64,000 nucleotides of DNA, taken from NCBI GenBank assembly GCA_029860345.1, contig JAOUBJ010000005.1:248001-312000 (forward strand), read 5' to 3'. Position 1 is the stretch's first letter; every line of letters begins with the position of its first letter. Below, in pieces: positions 51,853 through 60,845 of the stretch. The position numbers and the translations under genes are program-made. The notes under the pieces are model-generated. The model was given only the letters and a program-made list of their open reading frames with translations. It searched no databases and was not told the origin of the DNA. Source of the DNA: Candidatus Zixiibacteriota bacterium (GTDB lineage: Bacteria; Zixibacteria; MSB-5A5; GN15; FEB-12).

Positions 51853-52443
51853 CTATCGATACGACTTCAGAGCCTTCCATATTTTGGCAACCCTTTTCAC
51901 CGACTGTAACTCATTGTACCCTTTCAGCGCATACTCCACCGCTGTATAAGCTCGGATGTTGTCGTTCATGTACTCCGCTGAGATTTTTTCGGCAGCCTCT
52001 GATATGATTAGGAAAACCTCTCTTAGCTTGGCAAATGCATCTTCGACACTACTGTCAACTAATTTGACATTCTTGTTGAGTATGGTCCCTTCCCCATCTT
52101 CAGATTCGCCGAATACGGATAGCATTGGCAAATATTGAGTTGAATCTATCCCAAAATCGTCAAGCAGTTCTCTGTTTTCAGCAGGCTCCTTCCACACCGG
52201 CACCATCATGCTCACGGTCTCACGGGGCACTCTGGGCATTCTGTGGGAACCCTGCTTCGCCTTGATGGCATAAATGCACCAAAGCGGCCCAGAAATGTCG
52301 TCAAGCGCTGTCCAATAGTCGTCGTCTCCCAGAAGTTTCTTAACATGAGGATTTGCATCCGTATATAGGATTACGCCGTGGAGATTTGCTCCTCCACTCT
52401 TGTGTTTGTAAATCCGCGCCAGTTCCACAGCCCAGTTCACCAT
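51853..52443 (-). CDS. hypothetical cytoplasmic protein
   Basis: 196 residues. LHGVILYTDANPHVKKLLGDDDYWTALDDISGPLWCIYAIKA looks like the start of an alpha/beta domain with a strand, helix, strand order. The C-terminal part (SSVEDAFAKLREVFLIISEAAEKIS, AVEYALKGYNELQSVKRVAKIW) is helical. No motif or family recognised. It lies 103 bases downstream of the helicase gene on the same strand and may belong to the restriction operon. Confidence 0.55.
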   Translation of the reverse strand: MVNWAVELARIYKHKSGGANLHGVILYTDANPHVKKLLGDDDYWTALDDISGPLWCIYAIKAKQGSHRMPRVPRETVSMMVPVWKEPAENRELLDDFGIDSTQYLPMLSVFGESEDGEGTILNKNVKLVDSSVEDAFAKLREVFLIISEAAEKISAEYMNDNIRAYTAVEYALKGYNELQSVKRVAKIWKALKSYR

Positions 52444-52546
52444 AACTTAGCCTCTCTTATTGTTACCGTACCGCAGCAGACTTGGGCAGTCACCCATTTG
52501 TAAGCAAACCTATGATCTCAATCTCTAATGGCCTTAGCCCGACTTC

Positions 52547-55060
52547 TCATTGAACTGACTCCACATTCTCAAAGACCGCCTGGTCTTCGGGGCTCAGAAC
52601 AGTGTCGAAGAGACCAATATCTTCGCCCTCGTGCTTATTGATGCCCGTGTAGCTCAGACTGGCATCTTCGTATCGTTTGAACTTATAGACTGCGTCATTC
52701 ATCCTTGCGCTGTTAAAGACTCCGAGACTGACCAGTAATTCAAAGTCCTTCACGCTCAAACGAGTTACCTTCTTGAACAGTCCTGGCTCCAGTTGCGTAA
52801 TCACATCTTTGAGGCATCGCTCTCGGTAATCGGTCAGATACATGAAAATCGGCACGCGGGTGGCAAACTTGATCAGCTTTTCCTGAATCTGCTTACGCTT
52901 GCTTTTGTATTCCTTTTCCTCTTCAGTGAGTTCCTTTTTCTCTTTCTTAGTCAGTTCCTCGTCGTTCTTTTCTTTCCGTGTCTTTTTCACAGCGTCCGAT
53001 TTGTTGATGATGGTCTCTATATCCTGATTGAGATTTCTGAATCCCTCAATACCCATTAGCGCATTCATTGCCTGTTCGTTGGCCATGAGTCGCTTCAGAG
53101 TATCGTTATCCACGTTTACCAGCAGGGCACTTTCCCATCGTCGTGCAAGAAGTGTCGCAGAGGTTCCACTCATGGCTATATCCAGAATGCTTGCGGCATC
53201 AATCTGCTTCATGGAACTTCCGTCATAGGCCAGCACTGGCAGGAAGCTGATAAACTCCTCTACCTTTTTCTCGGGGTTCGACTCATCGACATTTAGGCGG
53301 CAACTGTACTCTTGAATCTGTCGCAATGCCCGGTCCGGCGCAAAATCGAGAACATAACATTCTCTTTTGACAATATCCTCGCGGTTCGGCGTTGCGTTAT
53401 CAGGGTTCATCAATGTCCACGGGGATTGAACACGGAAGGCAGCTTGAAAATAGGTCTCCGGGGTAGATGAATTGCGCAGCATGAATATTCCAGTCCACGG
53501 CCTCACCGTCACTCCGGTAGTCAGCTTCCCGCATGATAGAGTGATAGTCTTCGTCTGCAGAGGGTCGTCCATTGCATCCAGGACAGGGGGTAGAGCGTCA
53601 ACACCAATCCCGGCGGCACGCCCTGCCGCAACTATTACCTGATAGTCACGATAAAAGCGATTCTGTTTCTTCCACAGCAGTTTCCGCATGGCATAACACG
53701 AAGCTACACTCGGCAGAAACCAGAAGGTGTGGGACAATACATTAAGCAACCGGACATCTGAAAAAGGCATAGGTGGTTTCTTCGCCCCTAACTTCAGATT
53801 ATCGATTGTTGCAGCCTGAAAAGCGCCTCGAATCAAATCCAGCCACTTCTGCACTTCATCCTGATATTTGAACTTCGCGTTCTCGCCGGTTCCTTCTGCG
53901 GAGAAGAATACATTTAGGTCAAACTCGTCGTATTCCCCCTGCATAGCGATGTCTTTAATGTCATCGGGCATTTGATACGTCATCAAGACCATTCGGGGGA
54001 GCGACGCATAAGGGTTGTCTTCATCCTGCCAATCCTGCTTGGCCCGTTGTTCATCTGAATAGGTCCAGTTGAAAATCTGCTCCTCGATGAACTCCCCTGA
54101 TGTAATAGCTCGGAACGGCGTACCGGAGAGATAAAGATAACCGTTCGTCGTGATCGGCATGATCTCTTCGTCAAAATACTCAATGCCTTCCCCCTCGCCG
54201 AATTCGACCTCCTTCTTGTCCTCCGCCTCGAACAGATCCTTGGCGCTTTCGCGCCAGGCGCCGTAGTGGTACTCGTCGAGAATCACGCAATCCCAGTGGG
54301 TCGTATGGACCCATTCGTTCTTGGTCTTGATGCCACCCGTGCTTTTGTTCTTCCCCAGATGGTCCTGAAACGATCCAAAATAGACTAACGGCTTCTTCTT
54401 GTCGGCCTCTTCGTAGCTCAGGCCGCCGGGCTTGATGAACTGCCAGCCCTTGAAATCAATGTGTTGCTTCAAATCGTCTTCCCAGGCATTCCGCACCGCT
54501 GGTTTGAAAGTTAGAACCAGCACCTTCCGCCAATTCATCTTTTTTGCCAATCGATAGGCGGCAAAGGTCTTGCCGAAGCGCATCTTCGCGTTCCACAAGA
54601 AATGCGGTGTTTTGTCAGGGTCGTCCTTTTGGGCACTCTTGAGATAAGCCGCAGTCTTTTCCACAGCCGCTTTTTGCTCGGGGCGCATAGTGAAATCGAG
54701 CGTGCGATTTCCCTCGTTCCATTCCCCCGTCCGCACCGCAACCACCGCTGCCCTGACATCATCTACAGTACACTTGAACCACTCGCCGTCTGGGTTTTTC
54801 ACTCCCGCGCTTTTCAGGGAACGATGCACGTCATGATCGGTAAAGGCCGTGCCGTCATTGCGCATTGCCGACTCTTCGAGCACAATCTTGTAGGGTGGCT
54901 TGCCGGGTTTCTTAGTCGGATACTGCTGCGCCACACGACCTTGAACATCCACTGTAGTGTAACCCACTTTCAAGAGGCCATCATATTGAGGATTTGTATC
55001 TTCGTAGGCGTAGATGGTCGGATTAGAGTCAGGCCGTGGTGGAAAAAACTCTTTACTCAT
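52547..55060 (-). CDS. GIY-YIG-like nuclease fused to a superfamily 2 helicase (restriction subunit)
   Basis: 837 residues. Residues 14-110 resemble the T5orf172/GIY-YIG fold: TIYAYED, then [27 protein letters not shown] and [18 protein letters not shown]. The helicase follows: Q-motif [10 protein letters not shown], motif [10 protein letters not shown] (158-166), motif II LDEYH (261-265, a DExH form), motif [11 protein letters not shown], and a motif VI-like [10 protein letters not shown] near 575. The C-terminal 250 residues are charged and helical. It is the last gene of a three-gene operon, overlapping the methyltransferase gene by eight bases, and is probably the DNA-cleaving translocase of that system. 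Confidence 0.8.
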   Translation of the reverse strand: MSKEFFPPRPDSNPTIYAYEDTNPQYDGLLKVGYTTVDVQGRVAQQYPTKKPGKPPYKIVLEESAMRNDGTAFTDHDVHRSLKSAGVKNPDGEWFKCTVDDVRAAVVAVRTGEWNEGNRTLDFTMRPEQKAAVEKTAAYLKSAQKDDPDKTPHFLWNAKMRFGKTFAAYRLAKKMNWRKVLVLTFKPAVRNAWEDDLKQHIDFKGWQFIKPGGLSYEEADKKKPLVYFGSFQDHLGKNKSTGGIKTKNEWVHTTHWDCVILDEYHYGAWRESAKDLFEAEDKKEVEFGEGEGIEYFDEEIMPITTNGYLYLSGTPFRAITSGEFIEEQIFNWTYSDEQRAKQDWQDEDNPYASLPRMVLMTYQMPDDIKDIAMQGEYDEFDLNVFFSAEGTGENAKFKYQDEVQKWLDLIRGAFQAATIDNLKLGAKKPPMPFSDVRLLNVLSHTFWFLPSVASCYAMRKLLWKKQNRFYRDYQVIVAAGRAAGIGVDALPPVLDAMDDPLQTKTITLSCGKLTTGVTVRPWTGIFMLRNSSTPETYFQAAFRVQSPWTLMNPDNATPNREDIVKRECYVLDFAPDRALRQIQEYSCRLNVDESNPEKKVEEFISFLPVLAYDGSSMKQIDAASILDIAMSGTSATLLARRWESALLVNVDNDTLKRLMANEQAMNALMGIEGFRNLNQDIETIINKSDAVKKTRKEKNDEELTKKEKKELTEEEKEYKSKRKQIQEKLIKFATRVPIFMYLTDYRERCLKDVITQLEPGLFKKVTRLSVKDFELLVSLGVFNSARMNDAVYKFKRYEDASLSYTGINKHEGEDIGLFDTVLSPEDQAVFENVESVQ

Positions 55061-56609
55061 TGTGCAGTTCCATTGGGCGAATCATTGATTCGATGAACTC
55101 AGCTTCTTCTCGGTTGATTCCGTATCGTTTGTACAGTTTGTCGTCCGTCCACTGCCTGGTCCACTTCTGGATCGGCACGAAAGTATAGACCCTCCGGGTT
55201 GTGTTTTGAGACGGCTTGTGTAGCTGAATCAGAAAGCGAGTCAATCGACAGGATAGATAGGACAATACGCTCTCGGCCTGATGTTTTGAGTCCAGCGGGC
55301 CGATGCACAGATACGTCTCGGACGAGATGCTTCCTGGCTCCCCGATGAATGGGGTGCTGATGACCCTGTTCGGATAGGTGTCCTTATTGCCGGTGCCTGG
55401 AGCGGCGAAGCCGACAAAGACCTTCCACTTATCGATGAGATGTTTACCGGTGTTAATGGACTTTCTTGGCGTGTACCCCGGTCCTCCTTTTTGATGGACG
55501 AGAACGTTTCCAGTAGCCTTGGTAGCCTTGCCCTTGAACATGGAATCAAGACCGAACGGCCGCCTGGTACTCACCAACCGATCGAAACGCTTGCTTTCGG
55601 GTAGTGACAACGAGCTCGATGAAACACTCTCGCGAGCCATAACCTTCTTCAGAATTGACAGACCTTCGTTGTAGCGGATGAACACGTCCACACCTTCTTC
55701 AAGAAGCAAACGATGGGCTGTCGAAACAGGCCAGTCCTTGAAATGGGTGGTGACTCGGCAGGCTCCGCGATTGTCCCGGTCCCAGAGGAAGTAGCAAACG
55801 CCACCCTTGAGGGCCACCCCTGGGAAGACGTCCGACGCCATGAGGTAGTCGTCGATCGAGCGCAGCCGATCATCCGTGAGCATAGATTCTCTGAACTCAT
55901 CAAGCCCCTTGCCACCGGTAAACCAGCGTGACGGAATGATCATCACAAGATAGCGCGGTGCCAGTTTCTTCGCCTGGTCAACGAACCGGTTGTAGATCGG
56001 GGTAGCAGATTTACCGCTGCCCCCACCGTCCGACAACTGGTACGGCGGATTGCCGATGATGACGTCGAATTTCATCTTGAATAACTCCTCGGGATTGTCT
56101 GTATGTATGAACCGGTATGCATGGGTTTCAAGGTCCTGACCGCGCTCATAGTTGGCTTCGTTCGCACCACAAAAGGCGCAGCGGCCATGTTCCCAGGTAT
56201 GCCGAATTCGCTCAAAGCGAATTCCGCCCTGCGGATCGTCAAAAGTTTCGCAAACCGAGTATCTGCCGTCCGCCGTCTTGGAGCAATACACAGAACGACG
56301 GGAAAGCAGCGAGGTCAACTCAGTGATAGCGAGGCCATAGAGTTGCTTGCTAAAAATGTGGTTGATGCGATCCTGCTTGTTGGGGATTTCCTTTTCCAAC
56401 CCGGCATCGAGCCGTTTGGCAATCTCGCGCAGAAAGACTCCAGACTTGCAGACCGGGTCCAGAAATCGGACGTTCTTGTCACTCCAGATTTGCGGGGGGA
56501 GCAGATCGAGTAATGCGTTGGCTATCTTCGGGGGCGTGAAGACCTCGTCGCTGCTCAGGTTGGCCAGACAGGTCAGTACATCGGGATTGTAGTTAGGACT
56601 GTTGTGCAT
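55053..56609 (-). CDS. Eco57I-type adenine-specific DNA methyltransferase
   Basis: 518 residues. SAM-binding motif I is [16 protein letters not shown] (49-64). The catalytic motif IV is GNPPY (186-190), expected of N6-adenine methyltransferases. Between them lies a Cys pair ([10 protein letters not shown]) that may bind metal. [20 protein letters not shown] and [27 protein letters not shown] are typical of the target-recognition half of Eco57I-like enzymes. It overlaps the helicase gene by eight bases and the upstream gene by 17, so the three are translationally coupled. It probably protects host DNA or works with the helicase in modification and restriction. Confidence 0.88.
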   Translation of the reverse strand: MHNSPNYNPDVLTCLANLSSDEVFTPPKIANALLDLLPPQIWSDKNVRFLDPVCKSGVFLREIAKRLDAGLEKEIPNKQDRINHIFSKQLYGLAITELTSLLSRRSVYCSKTADGRYSVCETFDDPQGGIRFERIRHTWEHGRCAFCGANEANYERGQDLETHAYRFIHTDNPEELFKMKFDVIIGNPPYQLSDGGGSGKSATPIYNRFVDQAKKLAPRYLVMIIPSRWFTGGKGLDEFRESMLTDDRLRSIDDYLMASDVFPGVALKGGVCYFLWDRDNRGACRVTTHFKDWPVSTAHRLLLEEGVDVFIRYNEGLSILKKVMARESVSSSSLSLPESKRFDRLVSTRRPFGLDSMFKGKATKATGNVLVHQKGGPGYTPRKSINTGKHLIDKWKVFVGFAAPGTGNKDTYPNRVISTPFIGEPGSISSETYLCIGPLDSKHQAESVLSYLSCRLTRFLIQLHKPSQNTTRRVYTFVPIQKWTRQWTDDKLYKRYGINREEAEFIESMIRPMELHNE

Positions 56610-57267
56610 CGGCGACCTTCATGAAATGTATGAGTGGATGCTCTTTTACCGGCGTAGGGATGAAGACATCCTCTCCAAGGTCAGAAAAGAGTGGTGTGCT
56701 CTTGTATGCCTCATGATCAAGTAATCCTTGGAAGGCAAAATCACGACGTTTCAGTTTACTCCCCCTGACCAGTGACCATTCCGAAAACACAATCGGTTGT
56801 GGGTTCTTTCCCACGGTCTTAAGGGTTAGGGCATCGCCACAGATTAAGTTGCGCTCAAGGATGTATCGAACCGCCTCACGGCAATTGTTCTTGGTCCGCT
56901 TCTTGAAAAGGTCTTCATAATTCCACTCGAAAACACCGAAGAGCCTATGGCGACACTGCTGCACGTTGTCCTCAAGTATATCGATCCCGTAGATACTGGA
57001 GATAGCAAGTACGGCATTCCGTTCGTATTCAAGTTGACTCTTGCGGTATCGGTTTTCTACTACACTTAGTTTTCTTTTCAAAATCTCTGTGAGAAAGTTC
57101 CCTGTACCACAGGCAGGCTCAAGGAATCGGGAGTCAATCCGCTCTGTCTCCTGCTTGACCAGATCGAGCATGCCGTTGACTTCTCGTTGGCGAGTATAGA
57201 CCTCGCCATGATCCGCGACACGTTGTTTTGAGACGACTTGCTTTTCCATATAATGGGCTTGTTTCAT
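56593..57267 (-). CDS. methyltransferase-like protein with motif I but no NPPY
   Basis: About 224 residues from ATG 57267 (Met at 57249 or 57339 also possible; none has a strong ribosome-binding site). [21 protein letters not shown] and [20 protein letters not shown] form the start and SAM-binding motif I of N6-adenine methyltransferases. Instead of NPPY, the later region reads [24 protein letters not shown] followed by KRRDF. It is the first gene of the three-gene operon. It could be a partner subunit of the adjacent methyltransferase, using SAM or only binding it. Confidence 0.75.
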   Translation of the reverse strand: MKQAHYMEKQVVSKQRVADHGEVYTRQREVNGMLDLVKQETERIDSRFLEPACGTGNFLTEILKRKLSVVENRYRKSQLEYERNAVLAISSIYGIDILEDNVQQCRHRLFGVFEWNYEDLFKKRTKNNCREAVRYILERNLICGDALTLKTVGKNPQPIVFSEWSLVRGSKLKRRDFAFQGLLDHEAYKSTPLFSDLGEDVFIPTPVKEHPLIHFMKVADAQQS

Positions 57268-57667
57268 TGACCCGGCTTGCATCTTCCCATTGTGTAAATG
57301 AGACTGACTAATAATAGCACGATACGGCCTTGGAGGCAATCCCTATACGCGAAAAAGTAGAGTAGTCCATAGGTGAGGATAGGAGTCCCGCACCGGCAAC
57401 TGTCGATGACTTCCCGTGTGATGTCCTCCGGTATGGGCATTGACCCTCTTTGCAGTGGTCGATCATACAATGTCGGGGCATGGGGCTGCGGAGTCAATGG
57501 TATGGCAAGATAGCGGTTGCCAATACGGAGTGATGAAGTTATGTTGTTTCTGGGAATAGGTTACTTTTCAACAAGAGAGGCGGACAATGATGTTTGCCGA
57601 GCTATGAGCAGAGGTACTGGAATGCCAGAGTTCATGTTGGCAACAACAGAATTCAGGAGGTCAAGCT
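57268..57667. other. divergent promoter region of the island
   Basis: 400 bp between the minus-strand restriction operon and the plus-strand nuclease gene. Short readings on both strands lack coding signs. AGGAGG at about 57655-57660 serves the next gene. Confidence 0.5.
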
Positions 57668-58123
57668 ATGGCACGCACCCCACAATGGATCAAGAAACTC
57701 GGCGGCCACGCAGGAGAACTTTACGTTGCTGCGGAGTTGTCGAAGCGGGGCATCCCGAATGCACTGCTGCCTGAGAACTTCTCTGACGATGACATTCTCG
57801 TCGGCAAGAAGGATGGTGCTAATATGGGATTTGTCCAAGTCAAGTCCTGTCACCCTGATAGGTCAAAGAGTTTTATACTTCGAGACTCGCACGAGGCATG
57901 GGTCGAGGCACCTGAGAATCAATTCGTCGCGTTCGTTTGGCTGGGATCGCCATCGACAAACGATTCACCAAGGTTTTGGATAGCACCCAAGAGCAACGTG
58001 GGCGATGATTGCGTTGCCCACAGGGCTCACGGTACGGATAACTGGGAACGAAGATTTCACCTGAACGAACTCCGAACAGACTGGGAGAATAATTGGGAGG
58101 TTTTTGCGGAGTTCATGCCATAG
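57668..58123 (+). CDS. PD-(D/E)XK-type nuclease-like protein (DUF4365 style)
   Basis: 151 residues with an AGGAGG ribosome-binding site. GGHAGELYVAAELSKRG (Glu17), DDDILV (Asp42) and FVQVKS (Gln57-x-Lys59) reproduce the E...D...QxK layout of small PD-(D/E)XK endonucleases related to Holliday-junction resolvases and DUF4365. The C-terminal half (QFVAFVWLGS, PRFWIAPKSNVGDD) continues the fold. It is the first gene of the plus-strand set leading to the recombinase. A role in defence or in element maintenance is likely; no target can be named. Confidence 0.7.
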   Translation: MARTPQWIKKLGGHAGELYVAAELSKRGIPNALLPENFSDDDILVGKKDGANMGFVQVKSCHPDRSKSFILRDSHEAWVEAPENQFVAFVWLGSPSTNDSPRFWIAPKSNVGDDCVAHRAHGTDNWERRFHLNELRTDWENNWEVFAEFMP

Positions 58124-58301
58124 GTTTCTCTGGCACCTCAGTTAGCCCTTGAGACGCACCAACCGGGACTATCACCACGATTTGAGGTTGATATAGAACT
58201 ACCTTGACATACAACTCAAATGTGCACTATATTTCGCGCGAGTGATGGTAAGGTGGCTATGGGGTGTTACCAAGCAAGGCTCCGAAAAGGGAGTTGGCCG
58301 C

Positions 58302-58703
58302 GTGAAGAAACAGCAGTGCAAGCAGATCAAAATTGACGGTAAGCGGTGCCGAGGCAGGGCGGTGACTGGCTCCAAGTTCTGTTTCTTTCACGATCCGAAA
58401 AGAGCCAAGCAGCGGCAAGCAGCGCAGCGAAAGGGTGGCATCAATCGGCTTAGGCCGGATAAGGTGACGGTGCTGCCCAGCAATACTCTCGATGCCGTTC
58501 TAAGAACAGCCGATGATGTTTGTCAATTGTTGAGTGACACGATCAACCAAGTGCGAAAAGGTGTGCTTGACGTAAAGATAGCCAACTCGGTAGGCTACCT
58601 GGCCGGTGTTATTTTGAAAGCTCGATCTCAGGGTGAACTGGAGGATCGCATTGTCGAGATCGAGGAGCACATAGCTAAGGAGCGAACTGGACATGGCCGG
58701 TAG
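58302..58703 (+). CDS. small zinc-finger-like protein of the island
   Basis: 133 residues from GTG 58302, chosen because AGGGAG lies eight bases upstream; the longer reading from 58242 lacks one. The N-terminus QCKQIKIDGKRCRGRAVTG and SKFCFFHDP has a Cys/Cys/Cys/His set like the DUF5763-type finger often found in genes of mobile elements. The rest is helical (AVLRTADDVCQLLSDTINQVRKG, LEDRIVEIEEHIAKER). It overlaps the next gene by 11 bases. Probably a DNA- or RNA-binding accessory protein. Confidence 0.65.
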   Translation: MKKQQCKQIKIDGKRCRGRAVTGSKFCFFHDPKRAKQRQAAQRKGGINRLRPDKVTVLPSNTLDAVLRTADDVCQLLSDTINQVRKGVLDVKIANSVGYLAGVILKARSQGELEDRIVEIEEHIAKERTGHGR

Positions 58704-59157
58704 CCAGCGGCAGCGAATTGAAAAGGCAACGGACGCATTGGTCATAACCGACGATCGTCGGCGCTACGAGGCGTTGAAGCGTGAATACTACAATACGCCT
58801 CAGGTGAGTACCGAAAGCCTGATAGTGAAGGTCTGTGCGCTTCTGGGCGGCTTTGAATGGCCACCCTGGGTCACTGCGGAGTTTGACGCGCCCATTCCCG
58901 CAGATGCCCCGGCTTGGCTTGAGAAGGAATCCGAGTTCCTCGCGCGGGCACGAAGGCATGAAGTCGACAGACAAATGAGAGCCTCTGAGACAGAGGCGTC
59001 GATAGACGAGATATTGACCGAGGTCAAAAGGGCGCATCTACCGCTGCTGTCTTGGCTCGTGGGTGTCACCCTCAAATCGGTGGAAGATGTGCACAGATGG
59101 TGTGAGGGTGAGGGCAAAGATCACCGGCCCCGCGAGCTTTGTGGAAAGGGACTGTGA
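58693..59157 (+). CDS. hypothetical protein of the island
   Basis: 154 residues, mostly helical and charged (RQRIEKATDALVITDDRRRYEALKREYY, FLARARRHEVDRQMRASETEASI). It starts inside the last 11 bases of the zinc-finger-like gene, so it is translationally coupled. No domain recognised. In size and position it could be a packaging or replication accessory protein of an element. Confidence 0.5.
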   Translation: MAGSQRQRIEKATDALVITDDRRRYEALKREYYNTPQVSTESLIVKVCALLGGFEWPPWVTAEFDAPIPADAPAWLEKESEFLARARRHEVDRQMRASETEASIDEILTEVKRAHLPLLSWLVGVTLKSVEDVHRWCEGEGKDHRPRELCGKGL

Positions 59158-59244
59158 AACGACAAAGCTAAACCGCGTACCGGCCACGTGACGGGTCTTC
59201 GGATATGAGCAGCAGCACAGCTATCCGGGAGTTGTAGAAGCACA

Positions 59245-59547
59245 ATGTCTCAGAAAACCAGAGTCGACAAGTTGCACGACCGTACGCTGCGAAAAGAGGC
59301 TGACTCACGCGAAAGCCGGGAGTCTTTCGATATGCGCGTGGAACGGCTTCAACACGCCCTATCCAAGTTCGGCTACAACGTAACCCACGAACAAGCCACC
59401 TTTGAGGCGTACCGGTGGGCTACGGAGAGACCGAACTTCCGTGGCTTTGCGTTCGATCTGGCGGAGGTGGGTCTGGTGGTTGGAGACGATTCTGAGATCG
59501 CACGGTATTGTGTCAGCCCTAAAGACAACCGAAGTGCACAGCGTTAA
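59245..59547 (+). CDS. hypothetical small protein of the island
   Basis: 100 residues: charged N-terminus (MSQKTRVDKLHDRTLRKEAD), then VERLQHALSKFGYNVTHEQATFEAYRWAT, a compact helical pattern. There is no strong ribosome-binding site before the ATG. No family recognised; it is kept because it is collinear with the neighbours and has a coding-like composition. Confidence 0.4.
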   Translation: MSQKTRVDKLHDRTLRKEADSRESRESFDMRVERLQHALSKFGYNVTHEQATFEAYRWATERPNFRGFAFDLAEVGLVVGDDSEIARYCVSPKDNRSAQR

Positions 59548-59716
59548 TCCAGAAAAACCTAAGCCCAGAGGCCACCGCATGTATCCTCTTTCTATCTGCT
59601 GTGAGGGGTTAGTTTTCTCAAAAAAAACCGAGAATTTAATGGATACTACTTGACAAGGGGTACGACTTCCACATATACTACCCCCAAGAATCGTAACCTT
59701 TATTTTGAGGTTTACA

Positions 59717-60163
59717 ATGAATGATAGTGATTTCATAACAACTCTCAAGAGAAAGAAAGACAGTCACTTATCTGAAATTCGACGATTGACTCGTCTTGTT
59801 GAGAGTATTGATAATCTGATGCGTGAGTATTCCAATGGCACAAAACCACTTACGCAGACGGAGATTCCGATGGTTTCTGGCCCTCCGCCCTCAACAGAGA
59901 TTGATCTGACAGGTCTTAATCTTACGGAAGCTATACTGCAAGTCATGGGACTAAAGCCGAGCTATGGTTGGCGTGGGGCGGAGATTACCAAAAGACTCCG
60001 AGACTTAGGATACAAATTGAACAATCTGGGCCAGAAAGTGTCTGCACGCCTGATTGAACGGACGAAGTCCGACAATGCCCGTTGGGAAAGGCTGGAAAAG
60101 AAAGAAACGGATAAGTATCCGAAGTACAGATTGAAAGGTGCGCTTGAAAACACACAGAATTAG
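59717..60163 (+). CDS. small protein with coiled coil and winged-helix-like C-terminus
   Basis: 148 residues from ATG 59717 (TGAGG six bases upstream; an earlier Met at 59705 lacks it). The N-terminus is a charged helix (LKRKKDSHLSEIRRLTRLVESIDNL). The C-terminal half (LTEAILQVMGLKPSYGWRGAEITKRLRDLGYKLNNLGQKVSARL...WERLEKK...YRLKG) has the helix-turn-helix plus wing layout of winged-helix proteins, often found in predicted regulators of defence systems. Its codon use is more AT-rich than that of the flanking chromosome. Confidence 0.6.
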   Translation: MNDSDFITTLKRKKDSHLSEIRRLTRLVESIDNLMREYSNGTKPLTQTEIPMVSGPPPSTEIDLTGLNLTEAILQVMGLKPSYGWRGAEITKRLRDLGYKLNNLGQKVSARLIERTKSDNARWERLEKKETDKYPKYRLKGALENTQN

Positions 60164-60172
60164 GCGCAAAGA

Positions 60173-60196
60173 AGCCAGGCGCGGCAACGCCTGGCT
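60173..60196 (+). terminator. hairpin after the winged-helix-like gene
   Basis: Stem AGCCAGGCG (60173-60181) and CGCCTGGCT (60188-60196), six-base loop, starting ten bases past the stop. No T-run follows, so it may protect the mRNA end or end transcription weakly. Confidence 0.5.
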
Positions 60197-60672
60197 CAAA
60201 CTGGAATCAACCATGCGTTTCTTTAACAGGGTGTTCCTTTGTTAGTATATATCAAAACTCTGCTCGCGTCAATACCCAACTTACGGCCCAGGCCACCACC
60301 ACCCGAGGCAGAAAGCTTACTGGTGGCGGGGCCTACATTGGCCCCGCCCCGTGCTATTCTAAGAAGCCAACAATTAGCTGCGAGAATTCCGCGTCTAAGC
60401 GATGACGCGTATAATATCCAGCTTTCATGAAGGTAATATGTATTGATGCCGGTGGCAATAGTATGGACGAAAAAACAATTGGCGGTTATTCGGATAAAAG
60501 AAGGCACTTTATTGTTTGGAGGTAACTTGCGGTCTTTTCTTAAGTCAAAACCAAAGTGTGGGTATGTGAAAGACCCTTTGGTTCGTAAGGGTTGTGGCTC
60601 AGATGCTGTTCCGTTTTCGGAAGGTTCGTCTACTCTCGAAACAGAATCCTGTAGTGATGGGGGTGGCCCATC
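60197..60672. other. gene-free stretch with a GC-rich hairpin
   Basis: It includes a perfect nine-base stem GGCGGGGCC (60325-60333) and GGCCCCGCC (60340-60348) with loop TACATT. A plus-strand reading of 112 codons (60443-60781) overlaps a better small gene in another frame and has odd composition, so it is not accepted. The promoter of the recombinase operon probably lies here. Confidence 0.5.
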
Positions 60673-60831
60673 ATGCTACCTCTTGATAAATGCCGGAAGA
60701 TTCTCAATCAGCCCAACTTGGAAGATGATGCTGTCGATAAGATTCGCAATCAATTATATGCTATTGCCGAATTGCTGGTGAGTGACTTTCTTAAGAACAA
60801 ACAAGTGGACGAACTGGAGTCCGACCCTTAA
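60673..60831 (+). CDS. 52-residue protein directly upstream of the recombinase
   Basis: ATG 60673 to TAA 60831: MLPLDKCRKILNQPNLEDDA...KIRNQLYAIAELLVSDFLKN, a compact helical peptide. GGGGGTGG precedes the start. It ends 14 bases before the recombinase start and is probably co-transcribed. Short helical proteins with a KCRKIL...IRxxLYxIAELL pattern are common immediately upstream of large serine recombinases in mobile elements, as I recall; function unknown, perhaps a directionality factor or regulator. Confidence 0.7.
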   Translation: MLPLDKCRKILNQPNLEDDAVDKIRNQLYAIAELLVSDFLKNKQVDELESDP

Positions 60832-60845
60832 GCCAGGAGTTTGTG

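Noticed and set aside
60443-60781. Plus-strand 112-codon reading upstream of the recombinase
   Set aside because: It overlaps the better 52-residue gene in another frame and its composition is not protein-like.
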